DNA of 64,000 nucleotides, from contig NZ_CP049256.1 in NCBI RefSeq assembly GCF_011046485.1, forward strand, positions 1,178,001 through 1,242,000, given 5' to 3'. Origin of the DNA: Microbacterium sp. 4R-513. GTDB taxonomy: Bacteria > Actinomycetota > Actinomycetes > Actinomycetales > Microbacteriaceae. This document shows positions 18,042 through 26,629 of the stretch, piece by piece; position 1 is the first letter of the stretch, and the number at the start of each line of letters is the position of its first letter. The notes below the pieces were generated by a model. That model did no database searches and had not been told where the DNA came from. It worked only from the letters and a program-made list of their open reading frames with translations. The position numbers and the translations under genes are program-made.

Positions 18042-19502
18042 ATGACCAAAGAACTGCGCCGCCTCAGCATCCTGATGCTCATCATGTTCCTCGCGCTGTT
18101 CGCGTCGACGAGCTGGATCCAGGTCGTGCAGGCCGAGACCCTCGCCCAGAATCCGCGCAACACGCGGGCGCTCTACGACTCGTACCAGGTTCAGCGCGGC
18201 TCGATCATCGCGAGCGGCGCGGCGATCGCCTCATCCGTCCCCTCTAACGACGTGTACAGCTGGCAGCGGGTCTACACCGACGCGCCGATGTGGAGTGCGG
18301 TGACGGGCTGGATCAACCCCGCCCTCGGCTCGGCCACGGGCATCGAGCTCGAGATGAATCAGGTGCTGAGCGGCACGGCGGGCTCGCAGTTCCTCGCCCG
18401 CGTCGAGCAGATCGTCACCGGGCAGCCGCAGCGCGGCTCGAACGTCGAGCTCTCGCTCGATGCCACGGTGCAGAAGGCCGCCTTCGACGCGCTCGGCGAC
18501 CAGCAGGGCGCCGTCATCGCCATCGAGCCGTCGACCGGCCGCGTGCTCGCGATGGTGTCGAGCCCCACGTTCGACACCAATCTGCTGGCCAGCCACGACG
18601 CCAAGGCGGCGAACGACTACTACGACGGGCTCGACGCCGATCCGAAGCATCCCCTCTTCAACCGATCGATCGGCGGCAACCTCAACCCGCCGGGTTCGAC
18701 GTTCAAGCTCGTCGTCGCGTCGGCCGCACTCGCATCGGGCGACTACACGCCCCAGTCGACCGTGCCGAACCCGGCCTCGTACCAGCTGCCCCAGTCGAGC
18801 AGCGTCGTGTACAACTCGACGGGCGGAGCGTGCGGACCGGGCGACACCGTGACGATCGCGGACGCCCTCCGGCTCAGCTGCAACATCCCCTTCGCGGAGC
18901 TCGCGGTGGAGCTGGGCGACACGGCGATCCGCGAAGAGGCTCAGAAGTACGGGTTCGACAAGTCGTTCGAGCTTCCGCTCGTCTCGACGCCGTCGAGCTA
19001 CCCGCGCACCATCATGGACGACGCGCAGACGGCCCTCAGCGGCTTCGGTCAGGGCCAGGTGACGGCGACGCCGCTGCAGATGGCGATGGTGTCGGCGGGA
19101 ATCGCCAACGGAGGTGTCGTGATGAATCCACGGATGGTCGACAGCGTCATCGCGCCCGACCTCTCGGTGCAGCAGACGTTCGAGAACAGCGAGTTCGGGC
19201 GCGCCGTCGAAGAGGACATCGCGGCGCAGCTGACCGCCATGATGGTCGCCGATGTCAGTGACGGCGCGGCATCGGGTGCAAGAATAGACGGCGTCGACGT
19301 GGCCGGTAAGACCGGGACCGCGGAGAACGGGGACAGTGCGCCATTCACGCTGTGGTTCACAGGCTTCGCGCCCGCAGACGACCCACAGGTAGCCGTAGCC
19401 GTCGTCGTGGAAGACGGCGGCGGGCAAGGTCAATCGGGCAGCGGCAACACGATCGCGGCGCCCATCGCGAAGAAGGTCATGGAGGCGGTGCTGGGACGAT
19501 GA
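18042..19502 (+). CDS. pbpA: Class B penicillin-binding protein PbpA (transpeptidase)
   Basis: 486 aa. A short cytoplasmic N-terminus and one signal anchor (about residues 9-27) precede a periplasmic transpeptidase. Catalytic motifs: S-x-x-K as STFK at Ser219-Lys222, S-x-N as SCN near residue 279, and KTG at Lys423. It crosslinks peptidoglycan peptides and is the partner of the SEDS protein encoded upstream. The dimerisation module is short, as in other actinobacterial PbpA. The gap from rodA is 70 bases; the stop overlaps the pknA start. Confidence 0.93.
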   Translation: MTKELRRLSILMLIMFLALFASTSWIQVVQAETLAQNPRNTRALYDSYQVQRGSIIASGAAIASSVPSNDVYSWQRVYTDAPMWSAVTGWINPALGSATGIELEMNQVLSGTAGSQFLARVEQIVTGQPQRGSNVELSLDATVQKAAFDALGDQQGAVIAIEPSTGRVLAMVSSPTFDTNLLASHDAKAANDYYDGLDADPKHPLFNRSIGGNLNPPGSTFKLVVASAALASGDYTPQSTVPNPASYQLPQSSSVVYNSTGGACGPGDTVTIADALRLSCNIPFAELAVELGDTAIREEAQKYGFDKSFELPLVSTPSSYPRTIMDDAQTALSGFGQGQVTATPLQMAMVSAGIANGGVVMNPRMVDSVIAPDLSVQQTFENSEFGRAVEEDIAAQLTAMMVADVSDGAASGARIDGVDVAGKTGTAENGDSAPFTLWFTGFAPADDPQVAVAVVVEDGGGQGQSGSGNTIAAPIAKKVMEAVLGR

Positions 19503-21229
19503 GACCGACGCAGGGTGCGACGTTCGGCGGGCGCTACGAGCTTGATTCGCGGATCGCGATCGGCGGCATGGGCGAGGTCTGGGAAGCCACCGACCACGTC
19601 ATCGGCCGCACGGTGGCGATCAAGATCCTCAAAGACGAGTACATGGGCGACCCGGGCTTCCTGGAGCGCTTCCGCGCCGAGGCGCGGCACGCGGCACTCG
19701 TCAACCACGAGGGCATCGCGAGCGTGTTCGACTACGGCGAGGAGAACGGCTCCGCCTTCCTCGTGATGGAGCTCGTGCCCGGTGAGGCGCTCTCGACGAT
19801 CCTCGAGCGCGACGGCCAGCTCTCCACCGACAAGACCCTCGACATCGTCGCCCAGACGTCGGCGGCGCTGCAGGCCGCGCACGCCGCCGGCCTCGTGCAC
19901 CGCGACATCAAGCCGGGCAACCTGCTCATCACGCCCGACGGGCGCGTCAAGATCACCGACTTCGGCATCGCCCGCATCGCCGACCAGGTGCCGCTCACGG
20001 CGACCGGTCAGGTCATGGGCACCGTGCAGTACCTGTCGCCCGAACAGGCGTCGGGACACCCGGCGTCGCCCGCGACCGACATCTACTCGCTCGGCATCGT
20101 CGCGTACGAGTGCCTCGCCGGCAAGCGCCCCTTCACGGGCGAGTCGCAGGTCGCGATCGCGATGGCGCAGATCAACGAGACGCCTCCGGCGCTGCCGCCG
20201 ACCGTCGCCGTGCCGGTGCAGAACCTCGTCATGGCGATGATCGCCAAGAAGCCGGACGACCGGCCGGCCTCGGCATCCGCCGTCGCCCGGGCCGCCACGG
20301 CGCTCCGCCGGGGGGATGTCGCGGCCGCCGCCGCGGCGGTTCCCGCCATCGCATCGGGGGCCGCTGCCGGCGACGACATGACGCAGCTGCTGGGAGCATC
20401 CGACACCTCCGCCGCGACCCGCCTGCTGCCGGGGGCCGCTGCCGCCGGAGTCGTCACCTCGACGAGCAGCCTCACGGCGGTCGAGGACGAGCCGCAGAAG
20501 CGCAAGCGCAGCCCCTGGACGTGGCCGCTCATCGCACTCATCGCGCTGCTCCTCCTCGTCCTGGGGGGCACGTTGTGGGCGATCTTCGCCAACCAGGGCG
20601 GCACGCCCGACCCGACGCCCTCGTCGCCGTCGCCGACGCGCACGACGGCATCGGCGACCCCGACCGAGACCCAGACGCTGATCGACATCGACGCGCTCGG
20701 CCTCTCCGGCACGAACTGCGACGACGCGGCCGCCAAGGCGAAGGAGGCCGGCGTCGACGCCGTCAACTGCGTCGCCGGGAACGCCGCGCCCAGCGCCGAC
20801 CAGGTCGGCCAGGTGTACCAGATCTCGCCGAGCGGCCGCATCCCGGCCTCGCAGCTGCTGACGCTCACGTACTACGGCGACCAGACGCCCCTGCCGGCGC
20901 CGGCTGCCCCGTCGCTGTCGACGCCGGTCACGCCCGGCGAGACCGTGCAGGTGACGTGGACCGGCTACACGTGCCCCTCGGGCACGGGGTCGCCGAGCGC
21001 GTACACCTTCACCGCGACGCGCGGCCAGTTCGCCAACGGTCAGTCGACGAGCTCGTTCCCCGCCGATGCACGGAACGCGCCCCTCACGGTGACGGGCGCT
21101 GCCGGCGAGACCGTCATCGTGACGTACACCGTCGACTGCACGGGCAACAATGAGAAGCGCACGTCGCCCTCGTCGCCCGAGGCGAATGCCCAGATCGAGG
21201 GCGGCTCGACGCCCACGCCGACGCCCTGA
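19499..21229 (+). CDS. pknA: PknA-like membrane Ser/Thr protein kinase
   Basis: 576 aa from the ATG that overlaps the pbpA stop; the frame is open further upstream but inside pbpA. Kinase domain at about residues 11-275: GGMGEV loop, Lys42 (VAIK), catalytic HRD 134-136, DFG 154-156 and a Thr-rich activation loop. A proline/alanine-rich juxtamembrane segment and a helix at about 342-365 lead to an extracellular region with a Thr/Ser-Pro linker, a PASTA-like block and an immunoglobulin-like beta domain. Mycobacterial PknA lacks such a long ectodomain. Controls wall growth and division together with PknB. Confidence 0.9.
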   Translation: MRPTQGATFGGRYELDSRIAIGGMGEVWEATDHVIGRTVAIKILKDEYMGDPGFLERFRAEARHAALVNHEGIASVFDYGEENGSAFLVMELVPGEALSTILERDGQLSTDKTLDIVAQTSAALQAAHAAGLVHRDIKPGNLLITPDGRVKITDFGIARIADQVPLTATGQVMGTVQYLSPEQASGHPASPATDIYSLGIVAYECLAGKRPFTGESQVAIAMAQINETPPALPPTVAVPVQNLVMAMIAKKPDDRPASASAVARAATALRRGDVAAAAAAVPAIASGAAAGDDMTQLLGASDTSAATRLLPGAAAAGVVTSTSSLTAVEDEPQKRKRSPWTWPLIALIALLLLVLGGTLWAIFANQGGTPDPTPSSPSPTRTTASATPTETQTLIDIDALGLSGTNCDDAAAKAKEAGVDAVNCVAGNAAPSADQVGQVYQISPSGRIPASQLLTLTYYGDQTPLPAPAAPSLSTPVTPGETVQVTWTGYTCPSGTGSPSAYTFTATRGQFANGQSTSSFPADARNAPLTVTGAAGETVIVTYTVDCTGNNEKRTSPSSPEANAQIEGGSTPTPTP

Positions 21230-21254
21230 CGCCAAGGGTGGTCGGGCCGGTCGG

Positions 21255-21260
21255 TTAGGC
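21255..21260 (+). promoter_or_regulatory. Possible internal -10 element before pknB
   Basis: TAGGCT lies 27 bases before the pknB GTG, in the 58-base pknA-pknB gap. It could give pknB independent transcription with a leader of about 20 nt that contains the ribosome site. Confidence 0.4.
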
Positions 21261-21287
21261 TGAATCCGATCCACCTTGGGAGTGACC

Positions 21288-22994
21288 GTGACAGCTGAGC
21301 CGCGCGTGCTTTCGGGGCGCTATCGCGTCGACGAGCTCATCGGCCGCGGCGGCATGGCGAGCGTGTACCGCGGGTACGACCTCACGCTCGGCCGCGTCGT
21401 CGCGATCAAGATCCTCAAGCGCGACCTCGCGAACGACAACACGTTCCGCACACGGTTCCGTCTCGAGGCCCAGGCGGCGTCGCGGATGTCGCACCCGACG
21501 ATCGTGCGCGTCTACGACGCGGGCGAAGACAGCGAGACGAACCCCGACGGGTCGGTGCACCCGGTGCCGTTCATCGTCATGGAGCTCGTGCAGGGATCGC
21601 TCCTCAAGGACGTGATCGCCGCAGGACCGGTGCCGGTGACGGATGCCGTCCGCTACGTCGACGGCATCCTCGAGGCTCTCGAGTACAGCCACCGGGCCGG
21701 CGTCGTTCACCGCGACATCAAGCCCGGGAATGTCATGGTGACGCCCTCCGGCCAGACCAAGGTCATGGACTTCGGCATCGCGCGGGCCGTGTCGGACTCC
21801 TCGTCGACCGTCGCCGAGACGACCCAGATCCTCGGCACCGCCGCGTACTTCTCGCCGGAGCAGGCGAAGGGCGAGCCCGTCGACGCGCGGGCCGACCTGT
21901 ACTCGACGGGCGTCGTGCTCTACGAGCTGCTGTCCGGACGCCAGCCGTTCCGCGGCGAGTCGCCCGTGGCGGTCGCCTACCAGCACGTGAGCGAGACTCC
22001 CGTGCCCCCGTCCGAGATCAACGAGTCGGTGCCCCGGTCGCTCGACGCCGTCGCCCTGCGCGCCCTCGCGAAGGACCCCTTCCAGCGGTATCAGGACGCG
22101 GCATCCTTCCGCGAGGCGCTCGACGCGACCGTCGACGGCAAGTCGCCCTCCAAGCGCCAGGTCGGTGCCTTGACGAGCGAGCTGTATGGCCCCAACCCGC
22201 GTCAGGCCGCCGAGACGGCGCGTTCCCTCCGGCAGCTGAGCACTGACACGACCATGAAGCGCACGCAGGCCGGCCCGCCGGTCGCGTGGATCTGGGCCGG
22301 GGTCGCGGTGCTCGCCGTGCTGCTCATCTCGGTGCTGTTCTGGGTCGTCACGATCCCCCGCGACAGCTCGATCCCGTCGAATGCGCGCATCGTGCCCGAC
22401 GTCACAGACATGTCGTACGACCGCGCCAACGAGATCCTGAGCGACGAAGACCTGCTCGCCTTCCGCCAGGAGGAGCCGAGCGGCGACGTCGCAGAGGGCA
22501 ACGTCATCCGCACCGATCCCGCCGCCGGAACGTCGGTCTCACCCGGTCAGCAGGTGAAGGTCTACGTCTCCGAGGGCCAGCAGACCGCGGATGTACCGCC
22601 GCTGCAAGGCCTCAGCGAAGAAGCGGCCCGCTCCGCCATCACCGGTGCGCAGCTCGCGGTCGGCTCCGTGACCCCGCGCAACGACCCGGACCTGGCGGCG
22701 GGAACCGTGATCTCGTCCGACCCGGCCTCGGGCTCGAAGCAGCCGCTCGGCACGGTCATCAACCTCGTCGTCGCGACGGGTCTCGTGACGATCGTGGACT
22801 ACACGGGATACACCGTGGATGCCGCGACCGCGGCCCTCGAGGCGCCCGGCGTGGCCCTCACCGTCGCGACGGCCGAAGACACGACGTGCCCCGCGACGAG
22901 TCCGCCCACCGTGAAGCAGCAGTCCCTCGCACCGGGCGACGTGCCCGTGCACTCGACCATCACGCTGACGTTCTGCTCCGGTCCGGCCGGCTAG
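21288..22994 (+). CDS. pknB: PASTA-domain Ser/Thr protein kinase PknB
   Basis: 568 aa from the GTG at 21288, which has GGGAG 5 bases upstream; the frame extends 4 codons further to a TTG. Kinase domain at about residues 11-280 (GRGGMASVYRG, Lys41, HRDIKPGN near 141, DFGIAR). One transmembrane helix at about 331-353, then three PASTA repeats to the C-terminus. PASTA domains bind muropeptides or lipid II and activate the kinase (family knowledge). Its 3' end overlaps the convergent trpG gene by 35 bases. Confidence 0.93.
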   Translation: MTAEPRVLSGRYRVDELIGRGGMASVYRGYDLTLGRVVAIKILKRDLANDNTFRTRFRLEAQAASRMSHPTIVRVYDAGEDSETNPDGSVHPVPFIVMELVQGSLLKDVIAAGPVPVTDAVRYVDGILEALEYSHRAGVVHRDIKPGNVMVTPSGQTKVMDFGIARAVSDSSSTVAETTQILGTAAYFSPEQAKGEPVDARADLYSTGVVLYELLSGRQPFRGESPVAVAYQHVSETPVPPSEINESVPRSLDAVALRALAKDPFQRYQDAASFREALDATVDGKSPSKRQVGALTSELYGPNPRQAAETARSLRQLSTDTTMKRTQAGPPVAWIWAGVAVLAVLLISVLFWVVTIPRDSSIPSNARIVPDVTDMSYDRANEILSDEDLLAFRQEEPSGDVAEGNVIRTDPAAGTSVSPGQQVKVYVSEGQQTADVPPLQGLSEEAARSAITGAQLAVGSVTPRNDPDLAAGTVISSDPASGSKQPLGTVINLVVATGLVTIVDYTGYTVDAATAALEAPGVALTVATAEDTTCPATSPPTVKQQSLAPGDVPVHSTITLTFCSGPAG

Positions 22995-23634
22995 CGCGAC
23001 GAGGGCTCAGCATCGCTCCGCGAGCCGCGGCATCCCGGATCCCGATGCCTTCGAGCCAGTTGCCGAGCAACCGGTAGCCCCCATCGGTGAGCACGCTCTC
23101 GGGGTGGAACTGCACACCCTGAACAGGCAGCTCGCGGTGGCGCACCCCCATGATGACCCCGCTGTCCGTCCTGCTCGTCACCTCGAGGTCGTCGGGCAGC
23201 GTGCCGGGTTCGATCGCGAGGGAGTGATACCGGGTCGCGACGAACGGATCGGGCAGCCCCTCGTAGAGCGGATCGCCGTCATGGTGCACGAGCGACGTGA
23301 TGCCGTGCATGAGCTCGGGGGCGTGGTCGACCCGCGCGCCGAACGCGACGCCGATCGCCTGGTGACCCAGGCAGACCCCCAGAAGCGGGAGGCCTCGGTC
23401 CGCCGCGGCTCGGACGACGTCGACGGATGCCCCGGCATGGTCGGGTGCGCCCGGACCGGGCGAGACCAGCACGGCGTCGTACGGAGCGATGGCGTCGGCC
23501 GCGGCATCCCGAGCTATCGCGTCCGCCTCGACGAGCTCGGTGTGCGCGCCCAGCTCGTGCAGATAGCCGACGAGCGTGTAGACGAAGCTGTCGTGGTTGT
23601 CGACGACGAGGATGCCTCGCCCGCCGTGGGTCAT
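22960..23634 (-). CDS. trpG: Glutamine amidotransferase of anthranilate/aminodeoxychorismate synthase (TrpG/PabA)
   Basis: 224 aa from the ATG at 23634, which overlaps the stop of the small gene upstream (ATGA). Class I glutamine amidotransferase: LVVDNHDSF at the N-terminus, nucleophile Cys in LLGVCLGHQAIG (near residue 83), and the His-Glu pair in FHPES. It supplies ammonia from glutamine to a chorismate-using partner subunit, which is not in the window, so TrpG and PabA cannot be told apart. The same gene sits beside pknB in mycobacteria. Last gene of the sortase operon. Confidence 0.88.
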   Translation of the reverse strand: MTHGGRGILVVDNHDSFVYTLVGYLHELGAHTELVEADAIARDAAADAIAPYDAVLVSPGPGAPDHAGASVDVVRAAADRGLPLLGVCLGHQAIGVAFGARVDHAPELMHGITSLVHHDGDPLYEGLPDPFVATRYHSLAIEPGTLPDDLEVTSRTDSGVIMGVRHRELPVQGVQFHPESVLTDGGYRLLGNWLEGIGIRDAAARGAMLSPRRASRPDRSRTSA

Positions 23635-23786
23635 TCGACCGTGACTTCCTGCGGGTTGACGAACTGGCTGACCCACGGGAAGACGCAGAAGAACAGCCCG
23701 TAGAGCACCGCGGCCGCCAAGAGCAGGAGGATGAGCACCCGGACCCACGCGGGACCCGGGAGGATGCGCCAGAGGGCGGCGTACAT
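23631..23786 (-). CDS. 51-aa single-span membrane protein between sortase and trpG
   Basis: 51 aa. A basic, aromatic N-terminus (with WRILPGPAWVR) precedes one hydrophobic helix (about residues 17-41) and a short acidic tail. It overlaps the sortase stop and the trpG start by 4 bases on each side, so the three genes are tightly coupled. Small proteins in this position accompany actinobacterial class E sortases; a role as sortase accessory is an inference. No named family recognised. Confidence 0.75.
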   Translation of the reverse strand: MYAALWRILPGPAWVRVLILLLLAAAVLYGLFFCVFPWVSQFVNPQEVTVE

Positions 23787-24607
23787 CAGGCGCTTCCGTT
23801 CAGTGAGGAGGGCGGGCCGGCCGAGCGAGGCGTGAACGAGTCGAACACGCTGAAGGCGACGATCCGCTCGGCGAGGGAGTACATCGGGCTGCAGCTCGTC
23901 ATCGTGAGGTAGCGGCCGTTCGCCGCGACGCCGGTCGCCTGTGGAACCGGAAGGAGCACCTCGACGGTGCTGGGCCGCACGTACTCGAGCGTCCGGAAAC
24001 GATACGTGTACCACCCGTCCGGCGTCTCGATGACGAGCGGGTCGCCCACATGCAGCTCCGCGATCCGGTTGAACGGCTTGCCCCAGGTCGTGCGATGGGC
24101 CGCCAGGGCGAAGTTGCCGATCTCGCCGGGCATCTGGGTTCCCGGATAGTGCCCGATGCCGATCGGGTCGAGGGTGTGGGCGCGGGTGATGCCGCCGGCG
24201 ATGTTGACCTGATAGTCCGGGCCGAACCGCGGGATGTGCATGATGCCGAAGATCTGGGCGTCGGCGGGCTGCGGGAGGATGACCGGCTCGGCCGTCGTGT
24301 CGGCCGGGGCCGGGGTCTCGGTCGCCTGGGGGGTCGCAGCGATGTGGTCCTCGTACTCCTCCTGCCAGAGGCGGCTCTGCTCCTCGGCCTGAGCGCTGCG
24401 CTCGGCTCCGTAGATGACATCGCCGATCCACAGCTGCCAGCCCACGTAGAGGAGCGTGATGACGCCGGCCGTGATCAGCAGCTCGCCGAGCACCCCCACG
24501 AAGGAGGCGCGCCGCGGCGGCCTGCCTCCGGGTGCGCGACGGCGCGTCCGAGGCCCCGGTCGGGCCGCGTCCGCTCCCGCCCCAGCCGGGGTAGCCGCGT
24601 CATCCAC
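23786..24607 (-). CDS. srtE: Class E sortase
   Basis: 273 aa. Pro/Arg-rich cytoplasmic N-terminus, a transmembrane helix at about residues 38-60, then the catalytic beta barrel. Catalytic triad as expected: His171 (LAAHRT), Cys239 (TMTSCSP) and Arg248 (ERIV). Sortases cut the sorting signal between Thr and Gly and join the protein to peptidoglycan. Characterised class E enzymes favour LAXTG, while the large surface protein in this window has LPVTG, so the pair is suggestive rather than proven. GTG start fixed by a -10 element 6 bases upstream. Confidence 0.9.
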   Translation of the reverse strand: MDDAATPAGAGADAARPGPRTRRRAPGGRPPRRASFVGVLGELLITAGVITLLYVGWQLWIGDVIYGAERSAQAEEQSRLWQEEYEDHIAATPQATETPAPADTTAEPVILPQPADAQIFGIMHIPRFGPDYQVNIAGGITRAHTLDPIGIGHYPGTQMPGEIGNFALAAHRTTWGKPFNRIAELHVGDPLVIETPDGWYTYRFRTLEYVRPSTVEVLLPVPQATGVAANGRYLTMTSCSPMYSLAERIVAFSVFDSFTPRSAGPPSSLNGSA

Positions 24608-24613
24608 AGTCGG

Positions 24614-24619
24614 ATTCTA
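24614..24619 (-). promoter_or_regulatory. -10 element of leaderless sortase operon promoter
   Basis: TAGAAT on the minus strand, exactly 6 bases before the sortase GTG. The divergent crgA promoter uses the same hexamer and spacing. Confidence 0.65.
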
Positions 24620-24648
24620 GGTCAGCGGGATCGGCAGAAGCCTGGCAG

Positions 24649-24654
24649 TAGAAT
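24649..24654 (+). promoter_or_regulatory. -10 element of leaderless crgA promoter
   Basis: TAGAAT exactly 6 bases before the crgA ATG at 24661; no ribosome site. Confidence 0.65.
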
Positions 24655-24660
24655 GGACGA

Positions 24661-24897
24661 ATGGCACGTTCTGGCAAAGACGAAGAGCTCGTCGAGCGCA
24701 GCGAGGGCGAAGCGGCCCCCAATCCCGTGTGGTTCAAACCCGTCATGATCGGGTTGATGCTCATCGGGCTCGTCTGGGTGCTCGTCTTCTACCTCAGCGG
24801 CATGCTCTTCCCCATCCCCGGCATCGGCGCATGGAACCTCGTGATCGGGTTCGGCATCGCCTTCGTCGGCTTCCTCATGACAACCCGCTGGCGATAG
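24661..24897 (+). CDS. crgA: Cell division protein CrgA
   Basis: 78 aa, typical size. Charged N-terminus (SGKDEELVERSEGE), PNPVWFKPVM before the first transmembrane helix (about residues 28-47), a PIPGIGAWN loop, and a second helix (about 55-73) ending in TRWR. This is the conserved CrgA pattern. In mycobacteria CrgA connects FtsZ with FtsQ, FtsI and CwsA at the septum; in Streptomyces it modulates septation. Monocistronic between its own promoter and a strong terminator. Confidence 0.95.
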   Translation: MARSGKDEELVERSEGEAAPNPVWFKPVMIGLMLIGLVWVLVFYLSGMLFPIPGIGAWNLVIGFGIAFVGFLMTTRWR

Positions 24898-24915
24898 CGC
24901 CGGCATCCACCCGCC

Positions 24916-24954
24916 AAAGGGCCGAGACACGAATTCCGTGTCCCGGCCCTTTTT
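24916..24954 (+). terminator. Rho-independent terminator of crgA
   Basis: Stem AAAGGGCCG/CGGCCCTTT with an inner GACACG/CGTGTC stem and a GAATTC loop, followed by TTTTT. The A-run on the other side makes it plausible as a bidirectional terminator for the convergent rhomboid gene. Confidence 0.9.
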
Positions 24955-24972
24955 CGTGCGATGGATGACGCT

Positions 24973-24990
24973 AATTACACCGGTGTGATT
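24973..24990. promoter_or_regulatory. 18-bp near-palindrome between crgA and the rhomboid gene
   Basis: 16 of 18 bases are symmetric around ACACCGGTGT. It is in a convergent gap where no promoter is needed. A regulator site is possible, but no regulator can be named. Confidence 0.35.
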
Positions 24991-25012
24991 CATCCCCACG
25001 TGTGGATGAACC

Positions 25013-25021
25013 TGTGGATAA
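25013..25021 (-). other. Isolated DnaA box (TTATCCACA)
   Basis: A perfect consensus box on the minus strand, 13 kb from oriC, with a one-mismatch copy (TCATCCACA) 12 bases away at 25001-25009. It is in the non-coding crgA-rhomboid gap. Confidence 0.6.
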
Positions 25022-25025
25022 CTCC

Positions 25026-25949
25026 CTAGCGGTACAGCACGACGGGGATCACGAGGAGGGCCAGCAGCACCAGCCCGGTGCCCACGAGAAGCCAGATCTG
25101 CGCCGTCCGGCGGGCCGCCGTCCGCGTGCGGGCGAAGATGAATCCCACGAGCGCGCCGACGAGGAACCCGCCCAGGTGCGCCTGCCACGAGATCTGGATC
25201 GACGCGAGCGCGTCGGCGAACGAGCCTCGCCCGATGCTGCTCGCCAGCGCGAAGACGAACGGCAGCGCGAAGTTGATCGCGATGATAATCGCGATCGAGG
25301 TGATGTTCGCGCCGATATGTCTGCCGATCACGAGCAGAGCGCCGAAGAGGCCGAAGATCGCGCCGGATGCTCCGACCACCCACACACCGGGAGCAAGGAG
25401 CGCAACGGCGACCGAGCCGCCGAGACCGCTCAGCAGATAGAGGGTCACGAATCTTCCGTGGCCGAGAAGCGGCTCGAGACTTCGCCCGATCATCCACAGC
25501 GCCAGCATGTTCAGCGCGATGTGCCAGAAGCTCCCGTGCACGAAGAGCACCGTGATGAGACGCCACGGCTGAAACGCCGCTTCGCTTCCCGGGATGACGA
25601 AGAGGCTGTTGAAGGCGAGCCAGCTCTCCACGAAGCGGCCCGGGATGAGCAGCTGCAGCAGGTAGACGACCGCGGTGGCGAGGATGATTCCGTAGGTCGC
25701 ATACGGTCGGGCGTCCGACAGCGTGACGGCGCGCACGGGTCGTGCGCGCCGCTCGGCCTTCTTCTGAGCCGTCGTCTGCGCCTTCTGCTGGTCGCGCATG
25801 CACTCGGGGCAGATGACGCCGACCGCGGCCTGCGTCTGGCACTCGGGGCAGATCGTGCGCAGGCATCGCTGGCAGAGCACGAAGCTCACGCGGTCAGGAT
25901 GCCGATAGCAGAAGTTGTCGCTGTTGCGAGCGAAGGCGTCCGTGGTCAC
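25026..25949 (-). CDS. Rhomboid intramembrane serine protease with N-terminal zinc ribbon
   Basis: 307 aa from the GTG at 25949 (the frame extends into the upstream prolyl isomerase gene). Residues about 10-50 hold three Cys pairs plus His (CYRHP, CQRC, CPEC, CPEC), a B-box-like zinc-binding module. Six or seven membrane helices follow, with the rhomboid marks HGSFWHIALNM, catalytic Ser in GASGAIFG and catalytic His in QAHLGGFLVG. It cleaves transmembrane substrates within the bilayer. Placed 25 bases downstream of the prolyl isomerase gene, as in mycobacteria. Confidence 0.92.
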   Translation of the reverse strand: MTTDAFARNSDNFCYRHPDRVSFVLCQRCLRTICPECQTQAAVGVICPECMRDQQKAQTTAQKKAERRARPVRAVTLSDARPYATYGIILATAVVYLLQLLIPGRFVESWLAFNSLFVIPGSEAAFQPWRLITVLFVHGSFWHIALNMLALWMIGRSLEPLLGHGRFVTLYLLSGLGGSVAVALLAPGVWVVGASGAIFGLFGALLVIGRHIGANITSIAIIIAINFALPFVFALASSIGRGSFADALASIQISWQAHLGGFLVGALVGFIFARTRTAARRTAQIWLLVGTGLVLLALLVIPVVLYR

Positions 25950-25974
25950 GGGCGAGGGGTCTCGTCTCCGGGCG

Positions 25975-26532
25975 TCAGGCCGCGACGACGTCGATCGACT
26001 CGAGGACGACCGGCTCGATGGGACGGTCGCCCGCGCCGGTCGGCACGGCGCTGATCGTGTCGACGACCTCGCGCGACGCGTCGTCGGCCACCTCACCAAA
26101 GATCGTGTGCTTGCCCTGCAGCCACGGCGTCGGGTCGGTCGTGATGAAGAACTGCGAGCCGTTCGTCCCCTCGGGCTGACCGGTGATCGCGTTGCGACGC
26201 AGACCCGCGTTGGCCATCGCGAGGATGTAGGGCTTCTGGAAGTCGAGCTCGGGGTGGATCTCGTCGTTGAATGTGTAACCGGGACCGCCCGTGCCCTGAC
26301 CGAGCGGGTCGCCGCCCTGGATCATGAAGCCGGGGATGATGCGGTGGAAGACGACGTCCTTGTAGAGGGGGCCCTGACCGGGCTGGCCCGTCGAGGGGTC
26401 TTTCCACTCACCGGTGCCGTCGGCGAGGCCGATGAAGTTCTGGACCGTGCGGGGAGCGTGGTCTCCGAAGAGGTTGACGACGATGTCGCCGTGGTTCGTG
26501 TGCAGGGTCGCGACCGCGGTAGGCGTGGGCAT
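25975..26532 (-). CDS. ppiA: Cyclophilin-type peptidyl-prolyl cis-trans isomerase
   Basis: 185 aa from the ATG at 26532; the longer open frame upstream overlaps the opposite promoter and has no family similarity. Cyclophilin motifs are complete: FHRIIPGFMIQGGDP with the catalytic Arg (about residues 60-74), NGSQFFITT, and a WLQGKHTIFGEV block. There is no signal peptide, so it is cytoplasmic. It speeds proline isomerisation during folding. A GAGAAT hexamer 7 bases before the ATG suggests a near-leaderless message. Confidence 0.93.
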   Translation of the reverse strand: MPTPTAVATLHTNHGDIVVNLFGDHAPRTVQNFIGLADGTGEWKDPSTGQPGQGPLYKDVVFHRIIPGFMIQGGDPLGQGTGGPGYTFNDEIHPELDFQKPYILAMANAGLRRNAITGQPEGTNGSQFFITTDPTPWLQGKHTIFGEVADDASREVVDTISAVPTGAGDRPIEPVVLESIDVVAA

Positions 26533-26629
26533 GCCTAACATTCTCTCAGAGTTCTGCGCAACCCCTCCCGGGTCGGGGGCTGTCTGGCAAGATGGGGAGA
26601 ACCACATCCCCGACGACAGGGAGGGCCCC

